This document shows, piece by piece, positions 1-5,186 of a stretch of DNA of 7,391 nucleotides (within the stretch, counting starts at the first letter, position 1; each line of letters begins with the position of its first letter). Under the pieces are notes generated by a model. That model was not told where the DNA came from and made no database searches. It worked only from the letters and a program-made list of their open reading frames with translations. The position numbers and the translations under genes are program-made. Source of the DNA: Actinomyces viscosus (lineage in GTDB: Bacteria; Bacteroidota; Bacteroidia; Flavobacteriales_D; Crocinitomicaceae); contig CALPVI020000080.1 in the NCBI GenBank assembly GCA_943326975.2, positions 1 through 7,391 of the forward strand. The letters run 5' to 3'.

Positions 1-989
1 ACACAATAATGAATTACACCATGTTTTATGAAAGTTGGGTCATTATGATTTGTAACATGCGAAGTTTCGAAACAACCACCTTGATCAATGCTAATATCTA
101 TTAAAACCGAACCGATTTTCATTTTTTCAATCATTTCCTCCGTAACTACACAAGGAGTTCTTCCTAATTTAGCTCTTAAAGCACCAATTACTACATCTGC
201 AGTTAATAATGCTTTAGCAAGTACTTTGGGTTGAATTACAGAAGTATTAATTTTTCTGCCCAAATCATTTTGAAGTCTTCTAAGTTTAGTTAGTGAATTG
301 TCAAAAACTTTTACGCTAGCGCCTAGACCAAGTGCAGCTCTAGTTGCTGACTCTCCAGCTGTACCAGCTCCAATCACTATAATTTCAGTGGGTTGAACAC
401 CTGCAATACCACCTAGCATTACTCCTTTACCTGCATTGTAGGAGGATAATAATTCTCCGGCAATAAGAATAGAAGTAGTACCTGCAATTTCCCCCATTGT
501 TCTTACAACAGGAAAAGCTCCTTCTTCATCTCTGATATAATCCCAAGCTATTGCTGTAATTTTTTTGTGCATTAATTTTTGCAAAATAGCTTTTGGTTGA
601 ACTGATATCTGAAGTGCAGAAATTAATGTTTGATGACCAGGCATCAATTCAATTTCACTTTCAGATGGTGGAGAAATCTTCAATATAATGTCACATGAAA
701 AAATTTCTTTTTTATCGTAACAAATCTCCGCTCCAGCCTCGCTATATTCATTGTCGGAAAAATTAGCCATTTCTCCAGCTTTTGTTTCAATTTTGACTCT
801 ATGCCCATTTGAAACTAATAAAGAAACTGCTTCGGGTACTAATGCAACACGTCTTTCTTGAAATGAATTTTCTTTTGGAATACCAATATATAAATTACCT
901 TTTTTACGAGCAATTTCCAACATTTCTTCTTTTGGAAGTAAACTTCCTTGTTGCATTAAATGCTTTAAAATATTTGGATCTGTCTTCAT
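1..989 (-). CDS. ald: Alanine dehydrogenase family protein, 3' end cut by window edge
   Basis: About 329 residues are present, and the gene runs off the left edge. By family, the enzyme interconverts L-alanine and pyruvate plus ammonium with NAD in the cytoplasm. Visible features are an N-terminal extension of about 33 residues before the usual start-like segment (YIGIPKE at 34-40), the substrate-binding-type Arg in ERRVALVPE (45-53), Lys104 in ILKISPP, the Rossmann glycine motif GAGTAG (207-212), and the family signature DISIDQGGCFETS beginning at Asp298. The Flavobacteria homologues I remember are about 400 residues, so roughly 70 are missing beyond the edge. The ATG at 989 overlaps the tsaE stop as ATGA, which fixes the start and suggests coupled translation. 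One oddity is that the position of the classical catalytic His (His96 in the Mycobacterium enzyme) appears to be Gln127 here. The fold assignment is firm; true alanine dehydrogenase activity is less so. Transhydrogenase alpha subunits are the nearest alternative, but the DQGGC signature favours the Ald family. Confidence 0.9.
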   Translation of the reverse strand, partial: MKTDPNILKHLMQQGSLLPKEEMLEIARKKGNLYIGIPKENSFQERRVALVPEAVSLLVSNGHRVKIETKAGEMANFSDNEYSEAGAEICYDKKEIFSCDIILKISPPSESEIELMPGHQTLISALQISVQPKAILQKLMHKKITAIAWDYIRDEEGAFPVVRTMGEIAGTTSILIAGELLSSYNAGKGVMLGGIAGVQPTEIIVIGAGTAGESATRAALGLGASVKVFDNSLTKLRRLQNDLGRKINTSVIQPKVLAKALLTADVVIGALRAKLGRTPCVVTEEMIEKMKIGSVLIDISIDQGGCFETSHVTNHNDPTFIKHGVIHYC

Positions 990-1402
990 AATTCAAAACT
1001 TAAAATTCGACGATTATCTTCTGAACTGCTAATATACGCCCAAATTGTGTTTTCTGGTAATAGATTGCTAATTTTTTCTGGCCATTCGATAAAACAATAG
1101 TTACCACTATAAAGCATTTCTTCTATTCCCATATCGTATGCTTCTGTTTCAGCGTTTAATCTGTATAAATCAAAATGATATATTTTGCCAAATGCGGGAC
1201 TGTCATAAACATTTACCAAAGAGTAGGTAGGTGAACCATCTATTTCTTCAACACCTATGCCTTTAAGTATAGCGCTAATAAAAGTTGTTTTGCCAGCACC
1301 CATTTGTCCATCAAAAGCAATTACTTTTCTGTGGTTTAATTCATTAAAAAAAAGCATAGACTTCTCTGGAAGCTCCGATAAATTTGTTATTTCTATTTCC
1401 AT
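986..1402 (-). CDS. tsaE: tRNA threonylcarbamoyladenosine biosynthesis ATPase TsaE
   Basis: This is a 138-residue P-loop ATPase of the TsaE (YjeE) family. It acts in the cytoplasm with TsaB and TsaD to place the threonylcarbamoyl group on A37 of ANN-decoding tRNAs. The Walker A motif is GQMGAGKTT (32-40). It is followed by the family motifs SPTYSLVNVY (57-66), HFDLYRL (76-82) and the Walker B-like FIEWPEK (104-110). The length is typical for the family. I chose the ATG at 1402 because the only longer reading begins with a TTG at 1450, inside a perfect palindrome, and would add 16 residues with no family resemblance. A purine-rich AGGGAAAA stretch lies 9-16 bases before the ATG. The gene lies 85 bp downstream of porX and its stop overlaps the ald start, so tsaE and ald are almost certainly co-transcribed. 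Partner genes tsaB and tsaD are not in the window. Confidence 0.95.
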   Translation of the reverse strand: MEIEITNLSELPEKSMLFFNELNHRKVIAFDGQMGAGKTTFISAILKGIGVEEIDGSPTYSLVNVYDSPAFGKIYHFDLYRLNAETEAYDMGIEEMLYSGNYCFIEWPEKISNLLPENTIWAYISSSEDNRRILSFEL

Positions 1403-1432
1403 TATTACAATTTTCCCTATTTGATTTGGGTT

Positions 1433-1450
1433 TTGATAAATATTTATCAA
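1433..1450. repeat. Perfect 18-bp palindrome upstream of tsaE
   Basis: TTGATAAAT is followed directly by ATTTATCAA, giving a perfect two-fold symmetric 18-bp site 30 bp before the tsaE ATG. On the minus strand it starts just after, and overlaps by three bases, the TATACTTG box. That would put it over any transcription start made there. It could be a repressor site, a processing hairpin or an AT-rich coincidence. Confidence 0.5.
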
Positions 1451-1456
1451 GTATAT

Positions 1457-1479
1457 AAAAAATGAGTTTTCCTCATTTT
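1457..1479 (-). terminator. Weak terminator-like hairpin after porX
   Basis: On the minus strand AAAATGAG (1479-1472) pairs with CTCATTTT (1466-1459) around a five-base loop, and the stem is followed by two further T residues and then ATATA. The eight-pair stem has only two G-C pairs, so termination would be weak. It begins 9 bp beyond the porX stop, a position suited to partial termination before tsaE. Confidence 0.45.
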
Positions 1480-1487
1480 ATTATTTA

Positions 1488-3032
1488 TTATTTAGCAGAT
1501 AAAATTACGAAAGGAATTAATAACTCTTCTAATGAAATTCCACCATGTTGAAATGTATCACTGTAATGATTAACAAAATGATTGTAATTGTTAGGGTAAA
1601 CGAAAAAGTCATTTTCGCGAGTAAAAACGAATTCAGATGAAAGTGAGCCTTTAGGTAGGAATCCATCTGCTGGATTTTTAATTGTAAATACTTCTTTTTC
1701 TTTATATGAAAGATTTCTTCCTACTTTGTATCTTAGATTAGAGTTTGTGCTTTTTTCACCTATAATTTTAATAGGATTATTAACTTTTACAGTTCCATGA
1801 TCTGAAGTAATCACTAATTTGTGTTTAGCTTCAGCAATTTTTTTAATGATTTCTTGTAAAGGAGAGTGTTCGAACCAAGAAACAGTTAATGATCTATATG
1901 CCGCTTCATCATCAGCTAATTCTTTGATAACTTTCATGTCAGTTCGAGCATGTGAAAGCATATCTACAAAATTATAGACAATTGCGTTAAAATCGTTTTC
2001 TTTTAATTGATGAAATTGGTCCGCTAATTTTTTTCCTGCCTCAAAGTTTGTGACTTTATTATATGACCATTTATTATTTTTCCCCAAACGTTTTAAATTT
2101 GCTTCTAATAATTCTTTCTCGTACATATTTTTTCCTTCTTCGTCTTCTTCTGTCACCCAAAATTTTGGTAAAAGTTTTTGAATTTCCGAAGGCATCAAAC
2201 CTGCGAATAAAGCATTTCTTGCATAATGAGTTGCTGTTGGGAGAATTGAATAAATTATGTCGTCTTCCTCAATAGTAAAGTATTTTGAAATGATTGGTTT
2301 TAGAACTTGCCATTGGTCATATCTTAAATTATCTACGACTAAAAGAGTTACTTTATCTTTCGAAAGTAAAGGTGCAACTCGATCTTTAATAAGTGTATGC
2401 AACATTTGCGGTCCTTTTTCAACACCACTCAACCAGTCTAAATAATTATTTTCAATGTATCTACAAAAAAGATTGTTAGCCTCTTTTTTTTGCATGTTTA
2501 AGATTTCTCGCATTCCTGAGTCTTCAATTTTTTCTAACTCTAGTTCCCAATAGACTAATTTTTTGAATAATTCACTCCACTCTTCAGCGTCCATATGATT
2601 GTTGAGTGCCATGCCTAATTGACGAAATTCTTGTTGGTAGTTGGAGTTGGTTTTTTGAGAGACCAATTTAGTTTGATCCAAAATCTTTTTTAACGTTAAA
2701 AGAATCTGATTTGGATTAACAGGTTTTATTAGGTAGTCTGCGATTTTACTTCCAATCGCTTCCTCCATAATATATTCTTCTTCACTTTTAGTAATCATAA
2801 CTACAGGAACAAGAGGCTTCGTTTCCTTGATTTGAGCTAATGCATCTAATCCTGATATTCCAGGCATATTTTCATCCAAGAAAATGATATCATAATGATT
2901 TTCATTGCTTTTTTCCACAGCATCAGCACCATTGTTTACAGTGCTAACATTATATCCTTTAGCTTCTAAAAAAAGAATGTGCGGCTTTAACAAATCGATT
3001 TCATCATCTGCCCAAAGTATTTTCGCTTGCAT
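1488..3032 (-). CDS. porX: T9SS response regulator PorX (receiver + PglZ phosphodiesterase domain)
   Basis: This 514-residue protein has an N-terminal CheY-like receiver (about 3-120): acidic pair Asp9/Asp10, phospho-acceptor Asp53 in FLDENMPG, Thr81 and Lys103. A helical linker (about 130-220) leads to a PglZ-type alkaline-phosphatase-superfamily domain. Its likely metal or catalytic residues are Asp234 (VVDNLRYDQW), Thr266/Thr268 (LPTATHYARNA), Asp357 and His361 (FVDMLSHART), Asp411/His412 (ITSDHGT) and His496 (FQHGGISLEELL). This is the architecture of PorX, which with the kinase PorY controls type IX secretion in Porphyromonas and relatives; PorX there has been reported to hydrolyse oligonucleotides. 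All key residues appear present, so both phosphorylation and hydrolase activity are plausible. The ATG at 3032 gives the standard receiver N-terminus (MQAKILWADDE). No porY or T9SS structural genes are visible. The gene diverges from the HD gene and leads the minus-strand block. Confidence 0.95.
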   Translation of the reverse strand: MQAKILWADDEIDLLKPHILFLEAKGYNVSTVNNGADAVEKSNENHYDIIFLDENMPGISGLDALAQIKETKPLVPVVMITKSEEEYIMEEAIGSKIADYLIKPVNPNQILLTLKKILDQTKLVSQKTNSNYQQEFRQLGMALNNHMDAEEWSELFKKLVYWELELEKIEDSGMREILNMQKKEANNLFCRYIENNYLDWLSGVEKGPQMLHTLIKDRVAPLLSKDKVTLLVVDNLRYDQWQVLKPIISKYFTIEEDDIIYSILPTATHYARNALFAGLMPSEIQKLLPKFWVTEEDEEGKNMYEKELLEANLKRLGKNNKWSYNKVTNFEAGKKLADQFHQLKENDFNAIVYNFVDMLSHARTDMKVIKELADDEAAYRSLTVSWFEHSPLQEIIKKIAEAKHKLVITSDHGTVKVNNPIKIIGEKSTNSNLRYKVGRNLSYKEKEVFTIKNPADGFLPKGSLSSEFVFTRENDFFVYPNNYNHFVNHYSDTFQHGGISLEELLIPFVILSAK

Positions 3033-3054
3033 AAGCTTTTAATTTTTAAATTTG
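3027..3054 (+). promoter_or_regulatory. Bacteroidota-type promoter for the HD-domain gene
   Basis: TTG at 3027-3029, a 17-base spacer and TAAATTTG at 3047-3054 match the Bacteroidota pattern TTG-N17-23-TAnnTTTG exactly. Transcription would begin near 3060. The -33 TTG lies within the second codon of porX, directly beside its start codon, so the two divergent genes are tightly interlocked. A start of transcription near 3060 rules out translation from the TTG at 3027 on this transcript. Confidence 0.55.
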
Positions 3055-3064
3055 AATTTCGTTT

Positions 3065-3094
3065 TAAAATTATTCAATTGCGTCCAATATTCAA
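3065..3094 (-). promoter_or_regulatory. Candidate porX promoter
   Basis: Reading on the minus strand, TTG at 3094-3092, a 19-base spacer and TAATTTTA at 3072-3065 match TTG-N-TAnnTTTG with one mismatch in the -7 box. The transcript would start near 3058, about 26 bases before the porX ATG. It would overlap the opposing HD-gene promoter and the first codons of the HD gene. Because the region is so AT-rich, chance matches are likely. Confidence 0.35.
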
Positions 3095-4316
3095 TATAAA
3101 TAATAAGAAGAAAATATTTAACGATCCAGTATATGGTTTTATTTCAATACCGGATGAATTTATTTTTGATTTAATTGAGCATCCTTTTTTTCAGAGGTTA
3201 AGAAGAATAATGCAATTAGGTACTACTGGATTTGTTTATCCGGGTGCTTTACACACTCGTTTTCATCATGTTTTGGGGGCAATGCATTTGATGACTACAG
3301 CAATTGCAGTTATTAGAAGAAAGGGACATGAAATTACTGAAGCAGAGGAAAGAGCAGTTTTAATCGCTATTTTATTGCATGACATTGGCCATGGACCTTT
3401 TAGTCATGCCTTGGAATATGATATAGTCAATAAAGTAAGTCATGAATCAATTTCAAGTTTTTTTATCAAACGTTTAAGTGAAGAGTTTGATGGAGAATTG
3501 GATTTGGCTTTGTTAGTATTTCAAAATAATTATAGTAAGCCTTTCTTGTATCAATTGGTTTCTAGTCAATTGGATATGGATAGATTGGATTATTTAAATA
3601 GAGATAGTTTTTATACAGGAGTAAGTGAAGGTGTTGTTGGTAGTGAACGTTTGATTGAAATGTTAAATGTTCACGATGGCAACTTAGTTGTAGAGGAGAA
3701 AGGGATTTATTCGGTAGAAAAATTCTTAGTAGCTCGAAGATTAATGTATTGGCAAGTTTATTTGCATAAAACAGTTGTTTCTGCAGATCGAATGTTGATT
3801 CGAATTCTAAGACGAGCAAAAGAATTGAGTAGAAATGGGAAAGATTTATTTGCAAGTCCAGCATTATCTTTCTTTTTAAAAAATGATATTACGGAGGCTG
3901 ATTTTAAAAACCGAAGAGAAATACTAGATACTTTTGCCTTATTGGATGATTACGATATTTTATCGGCAATAAAAGTATGGCAAAAAAGTGAAGATAAAGT
4001 GTTGTCACTTTTGTCAACTCATTTTATCAATCGTAAATTATTTAAAATTGAGATTGCTAAAGAGCCTTTTGCCCCAGATAGAATTCAGTTAGAAAAAGAA
4101 ATTGTAATTCAGAAATACGATCTGACTCAAGACGAAGCTGATTATTTTGTGTACTCGGATATATTAACGAATAATGCATACAACCAAGATAAACAAAATA
4201 TTAATTTGTTGATGAAAAATGGTTCTATCATCGATATTTCAAAAGCATCAGATAATTTGAATATTTCTGCATTAGCTAAACCGGTTGAGAAATATTTTTT
4301 ATGTTACCTTGTTTGA
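3078..4316 (+). CDS. HD-domain phosphohydrolase, SAMHD1/dNTPase-like
   Basis: From the TTG at 3078 the protein is about 412 residues. The HD metal site is clear: His64 in TRFHHVLGAMHLM, the His101-Asp102 pair in LLHDIGHGPFSHALE, and Asp168 in DMDRLDYLNRDSF. These line up by eye with His167, His206/Asp207 and Asp311 of human SAMHD1. The N-terminal NDPVYGFISIP and FFQRLRRIMQLG segments are also typical of this family. The likely role is cytoplasmic hydrolysis of (d)NTPs or a related phosphoester, but the substrate cannot be read from sequence. The start is uncertain, as no in-frame ATG occurs between the upstream stop at 2988 and the conserved domain. The candidates are TTG at 3027 (429 residues) and TTG at 3078. 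I prefer 3078 because a promoter match places the transcript start near 3060. In Flavobacteria I remember this gene as a regular neighbour of porX, often followed by lpxD; lpxD is not here. Confidence 0.88.
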   Translation: MRPIFNINNKKKIFNDPVYGFISIPDEFIFDLIEHPFFQRLRRIMQLGTTGFVYPGALHTRFHHVLGAMHLMTTAIAVIRRKGHEITEAEERAVLIAILLHDIGHGPFSHALEYDIVNKVSHESISSFFIKRLSEEFDGELDLALLVFQNNYSKPFLYQLVSSQLDMDRLDYLNRDSFYTGVSEGVVGSERLIEMLNVHDGNLVVEEKGIYSVEKFLVARRLMYWQVYLHKTVVSADRMLIRILRRAKELSRNGKDLFASPALSFFLKNDITEADFKNRREILDTFALLDDYDILSAIKVWQKSEDKVLSLLSTHFINRKLFKIEIAKEPFAPDRIQLEKEIVIQKYDLTQDEADYFVYSDILTNNAYNQDKQNINLLMKNGSIIDISKASDNLNISALAKPVEKYFLCYLV

Positions 4317-4353
4317 TTTTAGAAGATAAACTTTGAAAAATATATTTTCACTC

Positions 4354-4379
4354 GTAATATTTTGATTTCAAGATATTAC
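4354..4379. terminator. Inverted repeat at convergent gene ends
   Basis: GTAATATTTTGA pairs with TCAAGATATTAC as a near-perfect stem of 11-12 pairs with one G-T wobble and a very short loop. It lies between the HD gene and the opposing gene and includes the latter's stop codon. It could terminate both transcripts, but there is no clear T run on either side and G-C pairs are few. A weaker AT hairpin precedes it at 4334-4350. Confidence 0.4.
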
Positions 4380-5017
4380 TCTCGTCTCAAATTTCCCTTT
4401 TTCCATTCTTGAACAAATTTTGCCCAAGAGTAAGGGTTTAATAGATTATTTACAGGTAATTGACCGCTGCTGTATAGTTTTGTGTACATTTGATTGTTTG
4501 CATATCCAGCTGCTAGTGAAGCATCATTGTCCAAACGTGCAGCTGCAAAAGCTAAACTTTCTCCAGATAATTGTTTTTGCGCATTTCTAAAAGCGTCATC
4601 ATAAGGTTTCATGTTTACAAAGTAACGTGCAAATTCGTCCCTAGAAGGCCAAGGATACACATCTACTTGAGGTAAGTTGATTGTATCTCTTTGAAGCATA
4701 TGGATAATTGAATAACGATTTTCTTTTAATGTGTCAGGTACTATAAAACTTGATTTTTTGTAACCGTAATATGAGAATATAAGTGTGTCTCCAGGAAAAG
4801 TAACCATTGAGAAATAGCCTTGAAGGTCAGCTAAAACTCCTCTATTAATAGTTTTGTCATAAACAGTTACATATGGAAGTTGTTCTAATTGATTTTCAGA
4901 AACGATGATTCCAGAAAGTTGAATTAATTTTGAGGTATCAATAGTGTTTTTAATGTTTTGGGCATTCCCAAAAAAATGGAATAAAACTATAGTTACTATC
5001 AATAGGGTTCTTTGCAC
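4376..5017 (-). CDS. Secreted carboxypeptidase-like regulatory domain protein, function unknown
   Basis: This 213-residue protein starts with a signal peptide: Arg3, a hydrophobic run LLIVTIVLFHFF (5-16), and probable cleavage after GNA (17-19). There is no lipobox Cys, so a soluble periplasmic or exported protein is likely. Residues 33-94 form one CarboxypepD-regulatory-like beta-sandwich (LSGIIV, LPYVTVYDKT, GYFSM, PGDTLIFSYYGYKKS). This fold is common in Bacteroidota at the N-terminus of TonB-dependent receptors. Here it is followed not by a plug and barrel but by a helical, charged tail of about 110 residues (YPWPSRDEFARYFVNM, then PYSWAKFVQEWKKGNLRRE). The combination resembles a small conserved Bacteroidota family I recognise but cannot assign a role. 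The start is GTG at 5017; an in-frame stop lies five codons upstream, and the signal peptide begins at once, so GTG is well supported. A promoter match lies just upstream. There is no T9SS C-terminal sorting domain. Confidence 0.85.
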   Translation of the reverse strand: MQRTLLIVTIVLFHFFGNAQNIKNTIDTSKLIQLSGIIVSENQLEQLPYVTVYDKTINRGVLADLQGYFSMVTFPGDTLIFSYYGYKKSSFIVPDTLKENRYSIIHMLQRDTINLPQVDVYPWPSRDEFARYFVNMKPYDDAFRNAQKQLSGESLAFAAARLDNDASLAAGYANNQMYTKLYSSGQLPVNNLLNPYSWAKFVQEWKKGNLRRE

Positions 5018-5038
5018 TTTTCTACTCTTTTATAGATA

Positions 5039-5069
5039 CAAGGATACTCCTTTTTAAATGATTGAACAA
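5039..5069 (-). promoter_or_regulatory. Candidate promoter for the secreted regulatory-domain protein
   Basis: On the minus strand TTG at 5069-5067, a 20-base spacer and TATCCTTG at 5046-5039 match TTG-N-TAnnTTTG with one mismatch. The transcript would start near 5033 and leave a leader of about 15 bases before the GTG start. Confidence 0.45.
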
Positions 5070-5152
5070 TTTATTAATGATATTTTAACAAAAAATAAAG
5101 AATTACATCAATTTCATAAAATTAGGCTCTATAAAAACTAACAAACTAATGC

Positions 5153-5160
5153 TATATTTG
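5153..5160 (+). promoter_or_regulatory. Candidate -7 box of the guaB promoter
   Basis: TATATTTG is a perfect match to the Bacteroidota -7 element TAnnTTTG, 26 bp before the guaB ATG. No TTG is found at the expected 17-23 base distance upstream, so the -33 element is poor. The leader would be only about 20 bases, AT-rich, with no Shine-Dalgarno sequence, leaving no room for a riboswitch. The rest of 5018-5186 shows no gene. Confidence 0.5.
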
Positions 5161-5186
5161 TATGAATTTTAATAAATAAATTTCAA

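Larger units (their letters stand above)
1403..1487 (-). other. porX-tsaE intergenic gap with hairpin and palindrome
   Basis: This 85-bp gap carries two inverted repeats, listed separately. Reading on the minus strand, it also has a TATACTTG box at 1455-1448, seven of eight matches to TAnnTTTG. No TTG lies at the proper upstream distance, so an internal promoter for tsaE is possible but weakly supported. Confidence 0.4.

Noticed and set aside
809..991. Plus-strand open frame of 60 codons
   Set aside because: It lies opposite the well-conserved ald coding sequence and its translation shows no recognisable motif.
1403..1450. Longer tsaE reading starting at 1450
   Set aside because: It begins with TTG inside the palindrome and adds residues unlike any TsaE N-terminus; the ATG at 1402 fits family length.
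2063..2445. Two plus-strand open frames inside porX
   Set aside because: They are antisense to conserved PglZ-domain coding sequence and resemble no known protein.
3562..3864. Minus-strand 100-codon frame inside the HD gene
   Set aside because: It is antisense to the conserved HD-domain coding sequence and shows no domain or plausible start context.
5018..5186. Purine or guanine riboswitch ahead of guaB
   Set aside because: The predicted leader is only about 20 bases and no structured, conserved aptamer sequence is visible in the gap.
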